From Sphingomonas montana (GTDB lineage: Bacteria; Pseudomonadota; Alphaproteobacteria; Sphingomonadales; Sphingomonadaceae): a stretch of DNA of 64,000 nucleotides. The translations under genes were made by a program, and so were the position numbers. The stretch lies in contig NZ_MOLY01000046.1 in the NCBI RefSeq assembly GCF_001956315.1, positions 186,001-250,000 of the forward strand. The letters run 5' to 3'. This document shows positions 8,731 through 18,279 of the stretch, piece after piece. The stretch's first letter is position 1; each line of letters opens with the position of its first letter. The notes below the pieces were generated by a model. The model made no database searches and was not told the DNA's origin. It was given only the letters and a program-made list of their open reading frames with translations.

Positions 8731-9825
8731 ATGACAATCGATCGACAGCGGCTCGAACAAGGCGGGCTGATCCTGTTCGTGGCACTCATAACGCTGGCGA
8801 TGGGCGCAGTGGTGTCGGGCTTTGCCGCGGCCCTGCTGTGGAGCATGCTGGCGGCGATCCTGTTCCAGCCGCTGTACCACCGGCTGCTGGAACGGAGCCC
8901 GGGTCACGAGAACCGCGCGGCGGGGCTGACGATGCTCATCATCACCGTCGCGGTCGTCATCCCGACGCTCATCATCGGCACGATGGTGGTCGAGCAGGCC
9001 AGCACGGTCTATACGAACATCCGGTCCGGCCAGATCAATTTCGCATCCTATTTCCAGCAGGTGCACGACGCGCTGCCGAACCGGGTGCAGCGCCTGATGG
9101 ACGGGGCGGGTCTCAGCAGTTTCGAACGGACGCAGGCGCGGCTGTCGAACGTGATCGGCAGCCGGGTCAGCGGGATCGCGACGCAGGCACTTTCGATCGG
9201 GCGGGACGCGTTCGCGTTCCTGCTGGCCTTCTGTATCGCGCTGTATGTCAGCTTCTTCCTGCTGCGCGACGGGCAGGCGCTCGGGGCCGCGGTGCGCCGC
9301 GCGCTGCCGCTGGAACGATCGGTGACCGAACGGCTGGTCGACAAGTTCGTGGCGGTGGTGCGCGCGACCATCAAGGGATCGGTGATCGTCGGGCTGGTGC
9401 AGGGCGGGCTGGGGGCGATCACCTTCTGGATCGTGGGCGTGCCGGCGGCGTTGCTGTGGGGCCTGCTGATGGCGGTCACGTCGTTGCTGCCGGCGCTCGG
9501 GCCGGCGATCATCTGGGTTCCGGTCGCGATCTACCTACTGGCGACAAGTGCGATCTGGCAGGGGATCGTGGTGATCGCGTCCGGCGTGGTGGTGATCGGC
9601 ATGGCCGACAACATCCTGCGCCCGATCCTGGTCGGGCGCGATACCGGTATTCCGGACTGGGTGGTACTGGTGACCACGCTGGGCGGGATCGAACTGTTTG
9701 GGTTGAGCGGCATCGTGATCGGGCCGGTAGTGGCGGCGCTGTTCATCGCCGGGTGGCAGATCCTGACCGAGCAGCGCGGCGTGGCAGTCGGGAACGCAAC
9801 TGCCGCAGAGAATGGGGCGGGGTAG
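8731..9825 (+). CDS. AI-2E family permease (PerM/YdiK-like)
   Basis: A 364-residue inner-membrane protein of the AI-2E exporter family, often of unknown cargo. Several long hydrophobic helices occur in the usual pairs: about 9-55, 70-92, 165-190 and a C-terminal cluster at about 225-335. The family blocks PALGPAIIWVPVAIYLL and GMADNILRPILVGRDTGIPDW are present, as is the glycine-rich end FGLSGIVIGPVVAALF. The start at 8731 follows GAAGG and removes a 20-residue hydrophilic extension that an ATG at 8671 would add. No partner gene indicates a substrate. Confidence 0.85.
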   Translation: MTIDRQRLEQGGLILFVALITLAMGAVVSGFAAALLWSMLAAILFQPLYHRLLERSPGHENRAAGLTMLIITVAVVIPTLIIGTMVVEQASTVYTNIRSGQINFASYFQQVHDALPNRVQRLMDGAGLSSFERTQARLSNVIGSRVSGIATQALSIGRDAFAFLLAFCIALYVSFFLLRDGQALGAAVRRALPLERSVTERLVDKFVAVVRATIKGSVIVGLVQGGLGAITFWIVGVPAALLWGLLMAVTSLLPALGPAIIWVPVAIYLLATSAIWQGIVVIASGVVVIGMADNILRPILVGRDTGIPDWVVLVTTLGGIELFGLSGIVIGPVVAALFIAGWQILTEQRGVAVGNATAAENGAG

Positions 9826-9885
9826 AACGGGCGTCGATCAAGTCCGGGATGACGATAGTTTCGATATGGCTTGCCGACCGATCGG

Positions 9886-10248
9886 TCAGGCGGTGACGAT
9901 CGTCCCGTCCACCACGGTTACCGGCCATGGGGTAAGCCGCTGGCCGGTGCAGGGGCCACCGACGCACAGGCCGGTGTCGATCGCGAACAGGGCGGAGTGC
10001 CAGCTGCATGCGATCAGGTCGCCGCGCGGCGTCAGATAGTCGTCCAGTTCCTTGGCGAGCGGCACGCCCATGTGCGGGCAGCGATCGACATAGCCGAACA
10101 GGTCCGCGCCCTGCCGCACGACGAACCCGTGGAAGCGGCCGGCGCGCAGTTGCAGGACGAAGTTGCGCGCCGCGCCGTCCGCGATGAGGGCGACTGCGCC
10201 GAGTTTCACGCTGGGCGGCGTCGCGAAGATGCGTTCGGTGGATGTCAT
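9886..10248 (-). CDS. Rieske [2Fe-2S] ferredoxin-like protein
   Basis: A small soluble electron-transfer protein or domain, 120 residues. The two Rieske half-motifs are complete: RCPHMG (Cys57, His59) and CSWHSALF (Cys81, His84). A leucine/valine-rich beta framework surrounds them. It overlaps maiA by four bases (ATGA) and is the last gene of the hmgA-maiA run, so it is translated with the tyrosine pathway. It has no signal peptide. Related small Rieske proteins serve ring-oxygenases as ferredoxins, but no oxygenase is near. Its role with homogentisate enzymes is unknown. Confidence 0.85.
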   Translation of the reverse strand: MTSTERIFATPPSVKLGAVALIADGAARNFVLQLRAGRFHGFVVRQGADLFGYVDRCPHMGVPLAKELDDYLTPRGDLIACSWHSALFAIDTGLCVGGPCTGQRLTPWPVTVVDGTIVTA

Positions 10249-10883
10249 GCGGGATCGGCGTCGGGCTGGCGGTCGGGATGCGCGGCGGCGAAGGCGGGAA
10301 GGTCGGCGGCGCGGGCATCGACCGCGACGAGCGCGGGGAAGGGCGCGAGATCGACCGCGAAACGGCGCGCGGCGTAGAGTTGCGGGACGAGGTGGCAGTC
10401 CGCCAACGTGGGGGTGTTGCCGTAGGCGAAGCCGGCGCCGTGGCGCTGGACCAGTGCCTCGAGCGCGGCGAGGCCGTCGCCGATCCAGCGGGTGATCCAG
10501 CGGTTGATGGCGTCCGGGGTGGCGTCGAACTCGGTGCGCAGCGTGTCGAGGACGCGGAGGTTGTTGAGCGGATGGATGTCGCACGCCACTATCGCGGCCA
10601 TGGCGCGGACGATCGCGCGGGCGTCCGCGGTAGCGGGAAGCAGCGGCGGGTCGGGATGGCGTTCGTCGAGCCATTCGAGGATGGCGGGGCTCTGCGTCAG
10701 GACCGTGCCGCCGACGTCGAGTGCCGGGACCAGCGGTTGCGGGTTGAGCGCGGCATAGTCGGGCGCGCGCTGTTCGCCGCGGCGCAGGTCGTGCGTGACC
10801 TGCGCATAGGCCAGGCCTTTCAGCGCGAGCGCGATGCGGACGCGGTAGGCGGTGCCGGAGCGCCAGTAGCCATGCAGGATCAT
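10245..10883 (-). CDS. maiA: Maleylacetoacetate isomerase (zeta-class GST)
   Basis: Glutathione-dependent cis-trans isomerase turning maleylacetoacetate into fumarylacetoacetate in tyrosine breakdown. The 212 residues form a GST: the N-terminal thioredoxin fold has [11 protein letters not shown] at 9-19 (the zeta-class catalytic region), NPQPLVPAL near 47 and [10 protein letters not shown] near 63. The C-terminal helical domain has [12 protein letters not shown] near 102, typical of this enzyme. It overlaps hmgA upstream and the Rieske gene downstream, both by ATGA, giving tight translational coupling. Confidence 0.9.
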   Translation of the reverse strand: MILHGYWRSGTAYRVRIALALKGLAYAQVTHDLRRGEQRAPDYAALNPQPLVPALDVGGTVLTQSPAILEWLDERHPDPPLLPATADARAIVRAMAAIVACDIHPLNNLRVLDTLRTEFDATPDAINRWITRWIGDGLAALEALVQRHGAGFAYGNTPTLADCHLVPQLYAARRFAVDLAPFPALVAVDARAADLPAFAAAHPDRQPDADPA

Positions 10884-12166
10884 AGGGGCAGCTGCGCCTT
10901 GGCGAAACCGGTCCAGACCGCGTCGTAATCGAGCTGCATCGTCGGGGTTTCGACGGCCCAGCGCGTGGGGCGGACGACGTGGCGCGTTTCGAACATGAAG
11001 GCCATGGTGTCGGCGATACGGTGGGGGACGAGGTCGGCGGCGACCGCCTTGTCGTAACTGGCGCGGTCGGGACCGTGGCCGTTCATCTGGTTATGCAGCG
11101 ACGCGCCGCCGGGGGCGAAGCCGCCTTCCTTGGCGTCGTACGCACCCTGGATCAGGCCCATGAACTCGCTCATCACGTTGCGGTGGAACCAGGGCGGGCG
11201 GAACGTGCCCTCCGCCACCATCCAGCGCGGCGGGAAGATGACGAAGTCGCAATTCGCGGTGCCGGGCGTGTCGCTGGGCGCGGTGAGGACGGTGAAGATC
11301 GACGGATCGGGATGGTCGAAGCTGACCGTGTTGATGGTGTTGAAGCGGGTAAGGTCGTAGCGGCAGGGGACGAGGTTGCCGTGCCAGGCGACGACGTCGA
11401 ACGGCGAATGGTCGAGCGTGGTAGTCCAGAGCTTGCCCTGGAATTTCTGAACGACGTCGCACGGCGCGTCGCTGTCCTCGTACCACGCGACCGGCGTTTC
11501 GAAGTCGCGCGGGTTGGCGAGGCCGTTGGCGCCGATCGGTCCAAGATCGGGGAGGCGGAACAGCGCGCCGTAATTTTCGCAGACATAGCCGCGCGCCTGA
11601 CCGTCGGGCAGCGCGATGCGGAACCGGACGCCGCGCGGGATGATCGCGATCTGGAGCGGCGCGAGGTCGATGCGGCCAAGTTCGGTGTCGATCGCGAGCC
11701 GGCCCTGTTCGGGGACGATCAGCAGTTCGCCGTCAGCCGAGAAGAAGGCGCGGTCCATGTCGCGGTTGGCGGCATAGAGGTGGATGCCGACGCCGCTCTG
11801 GTCCGCGACGCTGCCGGTGCCGCCATAGCTGACGAGGCCGTCGAGCCAGTCGACGGGGTCGGCCGGCATCGGCAGCGGGTCCCAGCGCAGGCGGTTGGGG
11901 GAGGGCGGGACGTCGTCATAGGGGGCGGACTTGAAGAGGGTCGCGCCGGGGTAGGCCGTGAAGGCCGGGTGGTTGGCGGTCGGGCGCAGGCGGTAGAGCC
12001 AGCTGCGGCGGTTCTCGCTGCGCGGCGCGGTGAAGGCCGTGCCGGAGAGTTGCTCGGCATAGAGGCCGAAGGGGACATGCTGCGGCGAGTTGCGGCCGAT
12101 GGGGAGCGCGCCGGGCACGGCCTCACTGGAGATGTGGTTGCCGAAGCCGGGTTGGTAGGTGTGCAT
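10880..12166 (-). CDS. hmgA: Homogentisate 1,2-dioxygenase
   Basis: Fe(II) enzyme that opens the homogentisate ring to maleylacetoacetate. At 428 residues it has the family's usual length. Iron ligands are in [13 protein letters not shown] (His328, Glu334) and MNGHGPD (His364), with the same spacing as the human enzyme. The N-terminal [19 protein letters not shown] is a hallmark block. The start at 12166 follows a GGGAG ribosome site eight bases upstream; longer frames reach into the dispersed repeat and are not supported. Its stop overlaps the maiA start (ATGA). Confidence 0.95.
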   Translation of the reverse strand: MHTYQPGFGNHISSEAVPGALPIGRNSPQHVPFGLYAEQLSGTAFTAPRSENRRSWLYRLRPTANHPAFTAYPGATLFKSAPYDDVPPSPNRLRWDPLPMPADPVDWLDGLVSYGGTGSVADQSGVGIHLYAANRDMDRAFFSADGELLIVPEQGRLAIDTELGRIDLAPLQIAIIPRGVRFRIALPDGQARGYVCENYGALFRLPDLGPIGANGLANPRDFETPVAWYEDSDAPCDVVQKFQGKLWTTTLDHSPFDVVAWHGNLVPCRYDLTRFNTINTVSFDHPDPSIFTVLTAPSDTPGTANCDFVIFPPRWMVAEGTFRPPWFHRNVMSEFMGLIQGAYDAKEGGFAPGGASLHNQMNGHGPDRASYDKAVAADLVPHRIADTMAFMFETRHVVRPTRWAVETPTMQLDYDAVWTGFAKAQLPL

Positions 12167-12221
12167 TGTGGTTCTCCCTTCCCGCCGGCCCGTCTTCAGC
12201 GAGACTTGCATAGAAATCCGT

Positions 12222-12324
12222 CCATGCCGAGCGCCGTCGAGGCGCCCCCCGAGCGTAGCCGAGGGGTGCTGTTGGCTTCTCGACTGCGCTCGAAGGGTCC
12301 CTCGACTTCGCTCGGGATAAGCGG
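12222..12324. repeat. Dispersed repeat (CCCTCGACTTCGCTCGGGAT family), copy 2
   Basis: A second copy of the element at 1567-1670 in the same orientation, with the same start, middle and end blocks. It fills most of the 169-base gap between hppD and hmgA. It contains nested inverted repeats that could fold in the transcript and lower expression of downstream genes. Confidence 0.8.
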
Positions 12325-12335
12325 GTTTTGTTTGG

Positions 12336-13400
12336 TCAGGCGTCGACGGTGATGACGCCCCGACGGATCTGGTCCAGTTCAATGCTCTCATACAACGCCT
12401 GGAAATTCCCGTTGCCGAAGCCTTCGTTGCCCTTGCGCTGGATGATTTCGAAGAAGATCGGGCCGAACATCGTCTCAGTGAAGATCTGGAGCAGCAGACC
12501 TTCCTCGCCGACGTTGCCGTCGATCAGGATGCGGTTGCGGCGCAGGCGTTCCAGGTCGTGGCCGTGGCCGGGGACGCGCTTGTCGACCAGTTCATAATAG
12601 GTTTCGATCGTGTCCTGCAGCTTCACGCCGCGGGCGCGGAGCTTTTCGACGGTGGTGAAGATGTCGTCGGTGGTGAGGGCCAGATGCTGGATCCCCTCGC
12701 CATTATAGTCGCGCAGGAATTCCTCGATCTGGCTGTGATCGTCCTGGCTTTCGTTCAGCGGGATGCGGATCGCGCGGTCGGGGGCGATCATCGCCTGGCT
12801 GAACAGGCCGGACGCCTTGCCCTTGATGTCGAAATATTTCTGTTCTTCGAACCCGAAGATGCGGCCGTAGAATTCGGCCCAGGTCCGCATCTGCCCGCGG
12901 CGGACATTGTGGGTGAGGTGATCGAGCAGGTCGAGCCCGACGCTGTTCTCGGCTTCGGCCTCCGCCGCGCCCGGGACCGGGGTCCAGTCGTCGTACAGGC
13001 TGCCGGCTGAACCGTGGCGGTCCACCAGATAGAGGATCGATCCACCGATCCCCTCCACTGCGGCCACGCCGTCGAGCGCGGCACCGGCGGGCGCCGGCTT
13101 CGCGCCCGCCGCGATGGCGTTGGCATAGGCGGCCTGGCTGTCGCGGACGCGGAACGCCATCGCGCTAGCCGACGGGCCGTGTGCGGCGCGGAATTCCGCG
13201 GCATGGCCGACCGGTTCGCGGTTGAGGAGCAGGTTGATGCGGCCCTGCTTGTAGCGGGTGACCGCCTTCGTCGGATGGACGGAGGCGGGTACGAAGCCGA
13301 ACTGTTCCAGCTGCGCGGCCATCCGGTCGGGATCGGGCGAGGTGAATTCGGCGAACTCGAACCCGTCCAGCCCCATCGGATTGACGTCCATATGATCCAT
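12336..13400 (-). CDS. hppD: 4-hydroxyphenylpyruvate dioxygenase
   Basis: Fe(II) enzyme making homogentisate from 4-hydroxyphenylpyruvate. The protein is 354 residues with two vicinal-oxygen-chelate domains. Iron ligands are His161 (LLDHLTHN block), His239 (GIQHLAL) and Glu318 (FFEIIQR), matching the Pseudomonas enzyme. The [15 protein letters not shown]-terminal gate is present. The ATG at 13400 lies after GGAGGAGG; an in-frame ATG at 13391 is possible. It is first in the tyrosine operon on the minus strand, divergent from a MarR regulator, with operator-like palindromes in the shared upstream region. Confidence 0.95.
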   Translation of the reverse strand: MDHMDVNPMGLDGFEFAEFTSPDPDRMAAQLEQFGFVPASVHPTKAVTRYKQGRINLLLNREPVGHAAEFRAAHGPSASAMAFRVRDSQAAYANAIAAGAKPAPAGAALDGVAAVEGIGGSILYLVDRHGSAGSLYDDWTPVPGAAEAEAENSVGLDLLDHLTHNVRRGQMRTWAEFYGRIFGFEEQKYFDIKGKASGLFSQAMIAPDRAIRIPLNESQDDHSQIEEFLRDYNGEGIQHLALTTDDIFTTVEKLRARGVKLQDTIETYYELVDKRVPGHGHDLERLRRNRILIDGNVGEEGLLLQIFTETMFGPIFFEIIQRKGNEGFGNGNFQALYESIELDQIRRGVITVDA

Positions 13401-13422
13401 ATCCGCGATCCTCCTCCAAAAC

Positions 13423-13440
13423 TGGTATCTTATGAAACCA
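13423..13440. promoter_or_regulatory. MarR-type operator candidate in hppD/regulator intergenic region
   Basis: TGGTATCTTATGAAACCA is an 18-base imperfect palindrome (seven of nine pairs), the size expected for a MarR dimer. An inverted TGGTATC half-site recurs as GATACCA at 13471-13477. A TTGACA hexamer on the minus strand (13463-13468) lies between them and may be the hppD -35 box. Confidence 0.5.
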
Positions 13441-13485
13441 ACATGCGTCTTTCGCCAGATCGTGTCAACTGATACCAGATGGCGG

Positions 13486-13962
13486 ATGTCCAGCCCGCCG
13501 CTCGTCCTCGACGACTTCATTCCGTTCCGGCTGTCGTTCACGTCGAACCTGGTGAGCGACACGATCGCGCGCGCCTATGAAACGCTGTTCGGGCTGACCA
13601 TTCCGGAATGGCGGCTGATCGCGGTCGTGGCGGAAGGCGGCATCACGCAGGCGGCGGTCGGGGCACGGACGCGGATGGACAAGGTGACGGTCAGTCGCGC
13701 CGCGATCGCGCTGGTCGGCCGCGGGCTGCTGCACCGGGTGCATAATCCGGACGACGGGCGGTCGCATCTGCTGGGCCTGACCGACGCCGGGCGCGAACTG
13801 CACGGCCAGATCGCGCCCAAGGCGCTGGAACTGGAGAAGCGGATCTTCGCGCGGATCGACCCGGACGAGATCACGCGGTTCGTGGCGACGTTGCGGCGCA
13901 TCGACGCGATCACGCTGGCGATCGGCGCGTCGGCCGGCGAGCCGGGACCGCATGCCGATTGA
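13486..13962 (+). CDS. MarR-family transcriptional regulator
   Basis: A 158-residue winged-helix dimer. The DNA-binding core is about residues 45-115: TIPEWRLIAVVAEGG, then TQAAVGARTRMDKVTVSRAAIALVGRG (recognition helix) and the wing HRVHNPDDGRSHLLGLTDAGREL. Terminal helices form the dimer interface. It is transcribed away from hppD with about 85 bases between starts, the usual arrangement for a local repressor of tyrosine or homogentisate breakdown. The start at 13486 has only a weak GGCGG before it; an ATG at 13432 would add 18 residues and lies inside the palindrome. The ligand, possibly homogentisate, is inferred. Confidence 0.85.
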   Translation: MSSPPLVLDDFIPFRLSFTSNLVSDTIARAYETLFGLTIPEWRLIAVVAEGGITQAAVGARTRMDKVTVSRAAIALVGRGLLHRVHNPDDGRSHLLGLTDAGRELHGQIAPKALELEKRIFARIDPDEITRFVATLRRIDAITLAIGASAGEPGPHAD

Positions 13963-14022
13963 CCATGGCGTGAGGCATTATAGCCGGATGACATACGAAG
14001 GTGCAGCGCATATCGAGCGATC

Positions 14023-14427
14023 GTGACACCGCTCCGCCACGTCCTGCTGCATCATCGCCGGTCATGCGCGTGGCTGATCGCGGCGGCGTTGCTGATGCGG
14101 TTGCTGGTGCCCGCCGGGTTCATGCCGGTTATGTCCGCGGGCGGGGTCGGGGTGGCACCGTGCAGTGGTTATGCCGTGCCGACGATGGCGATGCCGGGCA
14201 TGACACATCATCCGGATGCGCCGGACAAGCCGGACCATCAGGGCAAGGGCGTGCCGTGCGGGTTCATGGCGCTGACTGCGGCGGGTCTGGCGGCGGTCGA
14301 TCCGCTGCTGCTGGCCGGCGCGGTCGCGTTCGTGCTTGCCGCGCTGTTCCGTGCGGTGCCGGCCGAACGGATCATCGCCGCCGCCTGTTTCCGGCCGCCG
14401 TTGCGTGGGCCGCCGCCGCACCGCTGA
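14023..14427 (+). CDS. DUF2946-type small membrane protein with Met/His-rich loop
   Basis: A 134-residue protein beginning with GTG. The block LLMRLLVPAGFMPVM at about 24-38 is the mark of DUF2946 proteins. A loop with MAMPGMTHHPD...PDKPDHQ (about 55-74) is rich in Met and His, as in copper-handling proteins. A second hydrophobic helix follows at about 85-112. It is immediately upstream of the PepSY membrane protein. DUF2946 genes are often found beside TonB-type copper receptors. Metal binding is inferred from composition and context, not shown. Confidence 0.65.
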   Translation: MTPLRHVLLHHRRSCAWLIAAALLMRLLVPAGFMPVMSAGGVGVAPCSGYAVPTMAMPGMTHHPDAPDKPDHQGKGVPCGFMALTAAGLAAVDPLLLAGAVAFVLAALFRAVPAERIIAAACFRPPLRGPPPHR

Positions 14428-14582
14428 TCGCCTGATCCGGCCGGGAACCCCGTGCCGATCATGACGCAGCGTCCGCGTTGGGTGCGACCGTGATCGCCGG
14501 CATGGTGTGCCGGGGCGCGGCACCGCGTGGGCGCGGCGCGACCCGACAAGACCGAAGCATTCTTCGAACCGGAGCGACCCCG

Positions 14583-16013
14583 ATGGCGACCGCCCGCCCG
14601 ACCCATGACCGCGCCTATCGCGCGATCTGGCGGTGGCATTTCTACGCCGGCCTGATCGTGGCCCCCTTCCTGCTGATCCTGGCGGTGACGGGCGCGATCT
14701 ACCTGTTCAACGACGAAATCGACGATGCGCTGTATCCGCAGCTGCGGTTCGTGGCGGCGCATCAGCAGCAGGCCCCGCCGTCGCGGATGATCGCCGCGGC
14801 GCTGGCCGCGCATCCGGGTGCTGCGACGCGGATCGACCTGCCGGCCGCGGGTAACCGGGCCGCGGTGGTGTTCGTGACGCCGGATCGCGGCGATCCGGTG
14901 CGGGTGGCGGTCGATCCGGGCACGGCGCGCGTATTGGGGGCGACTGTCTATGACGCTACGCTCATCGGGTTCGCGGAGGCGGTGCACGGATCGCTGACGC
15001 TGGGGACGGTGGGTGACCGGATCGTGGAACTGGCGGCCTGCTGGGCGATCGTGCTGATCGCGACCGGCCTGTACCTGTGGTGGCCGCGCGGGCGGGGCGG
15101 CCGGGGACTGGCGGGCATCCTGTACCCCCGGTTGGCGCGCGGCGGACGCGCGTTCTGGCGCGACCTGCATGCGGTGACCGGGTTGTGGAGCGTCGCGCTG
15201 ATCGCGTTCCTGCTATTGACCGGACTGCCGTGGGCCGGGGTTCAGGGCGACCTGCTGAACCGTGGGACGGCGTTGCTGGGCATCGGCTATCCCGCGGCGG
15301 ACCGGACCCGGTCCGGGCCGGCACCGGCGGCGGCCGTCCCGATGCGGACGGCGCTGGGCGCGGTGCCGTGGACGATGGAACTGGCCCCGATGCCCGCGTC
15401 CCGGCCCGCGGTAGATGATGCCGCGGACCATGCCGGGCATGTCGGCCATGCGATGCCGGCGGCGGGGTATGACGACGCCGCCGTCGTCGCGAGCGACGGC
15501 ATTGCGGCGACGCTGTCGCGTCGGCACGGGCTGGCCGGCGGATACCGGCTGTTCCTGCCCGACGGGCCGACCGGCGTGTTCACCGCCTCGACCTATCCCG
15601 ATCGGCCGCAGGGGCAGCGGACGCTGTCCTTCGATCGCTGGTCCGGCGATCTGATCCGCGCGGTCGGCTATCGCGACTATGGTTGGGCGGCCAAAGCGAT
15701 CGAGCTTGGCGTGCAGTTGCACATGGGGAATTATTTCGGGCTGGCGAACCAGGTCGTGATGCTGGCGACGTGCATCGCGATCGTCATGCTGGTCGTCAGC
15801 GGGATCGCGATGTGGTGGAAGCGCCGCCCGGCCGGCCGGCTGGCGGCACCCGCCCGCATGCCCGACGCGCGGATCGGCGGGGCGATCGCGATACTGGTCG
15901 TGGCGGGCATGCTGTTCCCGTTGCTCGGGCTGTCGCTGCTGGTCATCGTCATCGTGGATCGTTGTGCGCTGTTCTGCATGTGGGGCGATCCGCGGTCAGA
16001 AGCTGGCGCGTAG
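14583..16013 (+). CDS. PepSY-associated membrane protein (PiuB-like)
   Basis: A 476-residue inner-membrane protein of the PepSY_TM family, usually linked with TonB receptors for iron or copper. A WRWHFYAGLIVAPFLLILAVTGAIYLFNDEID-like first helix at about 17-48 starts the family signature, periplasmic PepSY-like regions follow, and helices lie near 140-165, 200-220, 385-405 and 420-450. A His/Met insert (DHAGHVGHAMPAAG) near 280 suggests metal contact. ATG at 14583 follows GGAG. Its last 18 bases overlap the 3' end of the convergent TonB receptor gene. It could reduce imported metal or assist its transfer; both are inference. Confidence 0.82.
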   Translation: MATARPTHDRAYRAIWRWHFYAGLIVAPFLLILAVTGAIYLFNDEIDDALYPQLRFVAAHQQQAPPSRMIAAALAAHPGAATRIDLPAAGNRAAVVFVTPDRGDPVRVAVDPGTARVLGATVYDATLIGFAEAVHGSLTLGTVGDRIVELAACWAIVLIATGLYLWWPRGRGGRGLAGILYPRLARGGRAFWRDLHAVTGLWSVALIAFLLLTGLPWAGVQGDLLNRGTALLGIGYPAADRTRSGPAPAAAVPMRTALGAVPWTMELAPMPASRPAVDDAADHAGHVGHAMPAAGYDDAAVVASDGIAATLSRRHGLAGGYRLFLPDGPTGVFTASTYPDRPQGQRTLSFDRWSGDLIRAVGYRDYGWAAKAIELGVQLHMGNYFGLANQVVMLATCIAIVMLVVSGIAMWWKRRPAGRLAAPARMPDARIGGAIAILVVAGMLFPLLGLSLLVIVIVDRCALFCMWGDPRSEAGA

Positions 16014-18158
16014 CCCGACCGTGGCGGTGCGCGGTGCGCCGGGTTGCACCCAGACGGGGGAGTAGCTGTTGGCGTACCAATGTTCGTTGAACAGGTTGGT
16101 GACGGAGCCGAACAGCTGCACGCCGTCGACGATGTCGGCCTGGCCGAAGACCCGGACCAGCGTGTGCGAGGGCAGCGCGAAGTCCGATCCGGTCTCGCCA
16201 TTGCGGGCGCCGACATGTTGGACGCCCGCACCGATCAGGGCATCGCGTGCTGCAACGCGGAGGCGTTTCGCCGCCTGCACGTTCAGATTGTGGCGCGGGA
16301 TGTTGATGAGCGGATCACCGGGTTCGATCTGGAACGAGAAGCTTGGGTCCAGCACGCGCGATCGCGCTTCGGCATCGGTATAGGCATAGCTCAGCAGCAG
16401 TTCGATGCCACCGGGCAGACGACCGTTCAGATCCGCTTCGATTCCGCGACTGCGCGCCTTGCCGATCGCGACCGCGAAACCGGGATTGAGCGTGTCGGTG
16501 GCCAGCACGTTGGACTTTTCGAGCTGATAGGCCGCGAGCGTCCCCGTCAGCCGGCCGCCCAGCGCGGTCAGCTTCACGCCGGCCTCGATCGACCGGCTGG
16601 TTTCCGGTTCGAACACGTTGCCGGCCGCATCCGCGCCGATATTGGCGCGATATCCCTCGCCATAGGCGGCATAGAGCGAAAAGGGCTTGCCGAGTTCATA
16701 GACGATGCCGGCCTGCGGGCTGAAGCGGCTGCGCTTCCGCCGGCCCAGCACGTCGGTAAGGCGGTTGTCGACGCGCAGCAGGAAGTCATCATAGCGCCCG
16801 CCGATCCGGACCTGCAGCCGATCGGTCAGGCTGATCTGGTCCTGCACATAGGCGCCCATCGTCCGCTGGACATCGAGCCGGTTGGTGATCGGGGCGGTGG
16901 CGGGCGGCGGAAAGCGGCCATATACCGGGTTCTGCAGATCGAGGACATAGCCGGCCTGGTCGGTCGTGGCGGGTGTCACCACCGGGCCGCGATAGCGCGT
17001 GAACAGCTGATCCGTGTCGAAATGGTCGAAATCGCCGCCCATCAGGACGCGGTGGCGCAGGGTGCCGGTGTTGAATTCGCCGGCGACCTCGGCCCGCAGC
17101 ACGCTATGTTCGGAGGTGTAGCGTCGCGAGCGGCGCTGACGCGACAGCGACCGGCCGTCGACATAGAGCTTCTGGCGCGACCGCACCGTCTCCGCATCGG
17201 AAGAAGAGCCGGTCAGCCGCGTGTCGCGGTGGCTGGCACCGACCGATACGCTCCACCGCGTGTTGAAGTCATGCTGGAGGCGCAACTGGTGCCCGGTGGC
17301 GCGGGCGACGGTGTCGCCGTCGCCCGGCTCACCCAGGAAACGCGATCGGGGGACGGTGTCGAAATCGTCGTTCAGCACGACGATGCCGCGATCGAACGGC
17401 ACCGCGACGCGCGTCAGTTCGAAATCATAGGTGAGGCGCGTCGCGGCCCCCAGCTTGAGGCCGACCGACGGCAGGAACCCCCAGCGTTTCTGCCGGACCG
17501 TATCGCGGAACGTGTCGCCGCGCTCGGCATAGCCGATCAGCCGCACGGACAGCGTGTCGGTCAGCGACAGGTTCGCGTCCCCCTCGGCGCGCAGGGTGTC
17601 GAAGCTGCGATGTTGCAGCGATGCGGTGCCGAAGGTGCGGCCGAGTTCGGCCTGCTTGGTGACCAGGTTGATCGACCCGCCCGGTTCGCCGCGCCCCAGG
17701 ACCGCCGCCGCCGGTCCCTTCAGCACCTCGACCCGCTCGATCCCCGCCACGTCGCGCTGCCCGCTGAACCCGCGCCCGGCGTTGAACCCGTTGACCAGAT
17801 AGCCGCTCGGCAGATTTTCGTCCCCCGCGAACCCGCGCACGGCGAAGCTGTCCCACAGGCCGCCCAGCGTGTTCTGCCGCACGACGGAGGCGTTCAGGTC
17901 CAGCGCGTCGGTCAGACGCAATATGCCGTTCTGCGCGATGACCGTTTCGTCGATCGTCGCGATCGCCTGCGGGATCTCGCGCAGCTTGAAATTGCCGCGA
18001 TAGGGCTGGCGGACGCCGGTAATGGTGATCTCGGCACGCTCGGACTCGGCGGGTCCGACCTCGTCCGCCTGCGCGAAGGCGGGTGCGCAGGACAGCGCGA
18101 CGGCGAGCGGAAGGGCACCGGCCCCGGAGCCGGCGCGCATGAACAGACGCAAGATCAT
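15996..18158 (-). CDS. TonB-dependent outer-membrane receptor (siderophore/metal type)
   Basis: A 720-residue ligand-gated porin. The signal peptide ends near APAFAQA (about 30). The plug domain spans about 50-155, with RVEVLKGPAAAVLGRGEPGGSINLVTKQ-like text near 143-170 typical of FhuA/FepA-like receptors. The 22-strand barrel follows and ends in the canonical aromatic ATVGLRASF. AGGGGG precedes the ATG. It is divergent from the ABC transporter and convergent with the PepSY gene, overlapping it by 18 bases. The sequence resembles siderophore receptors; the Met/His-rich neighbours argue for copper or another metal. Ligand unresolved. Confidence 0.88.
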   Translation of the reverse strand: MILRLFMRAGSGAGALPLAVALSCAPAFAQADEVGPAESERAEITITGVRQPYRGNFKLREIPQAIATIDETVIAQNGILRLTDALDLNASVVRQNTLGGLWDSFAVRGFAGDENLPSGYLVNGFNAGRGFSGQRDVAGIERVEVLKGPAAAVLGRGEPGGSINLVTKQAELGRTFGTASLQHRSFDTLRAEGDANLSLTDTLSVRLIGYAERGDTFRDTVRQKRWGFLPSVGLKLGAATRLTYDFELTRVAVPFDRGIVVLNDDFDTVPRSRFLGEPGDGDTVARATGHQLRLQHDFNTRWSVSVGASHRDTRLTGSSSDAETVRSRQKLYVDGRSLSRQRRSRRYTSEHSVLRAEVAGEFNTGTLRHRVLMGGDFDHFDTDQLFTRYRGPVVTPATTDQAGYVLDLQNPVYGRFPPPATAPITNRLDVQRTMGAYVQDQISLTDRLQVRIGGRYDDFLLRVDNRLTDVLGRRKRSRFSPQAGIVYELGKPFSLYAAYGEGYRANIGADAAGNVFEPETSRSIEAGVKLTALGGRLTGTLAAYQLEKSNVLATDTLNPGFAVAIGKARSRGIEADLNGRLPGGIELLLSYAYTDAEARSRVLDPSFSFQIEPGDPLINIPRHNLNVQAAKRLRVAARDALIGAGVQHVGARNGETGSDFALPSHTLVRVFGQADIVDGVQLFGSVTNLFNEHWYANSYSPVWVQPGAPRTATVGLRASF

Positions 18159-18279
18159 ATCCCCCTTGATGACATGGACCGGACACAGTGCGGCCCTGGC
18201 AGGAGACGCTATGCAAGATATGATGTAACATTGCTAATGATACCTTGTCACATGCAAAAGGGTGCGGCATTGGGCGGTC

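Noticed and set aside
6596-8785. A longer start for the xylanase (to 8785)
   Set aside because: It would cover the divergent L,D-transpeptidase. The ATG at 7774 with a ribosome site and export signal is clearly better.
12170-12391. An extended N-terminus for homogentisate dioxygenase
   Set aside because: The extra part is translated dispersed repeat and lacks a ribosome site; homologues begin at the chosen ATG.
18225-18245. Possible Fur box between the TonB receptor and ABC genes
   Set aside because: TTGCTAATGATA resembles half of a Fur site, but the other half does not pair well, so I would not annotate it.
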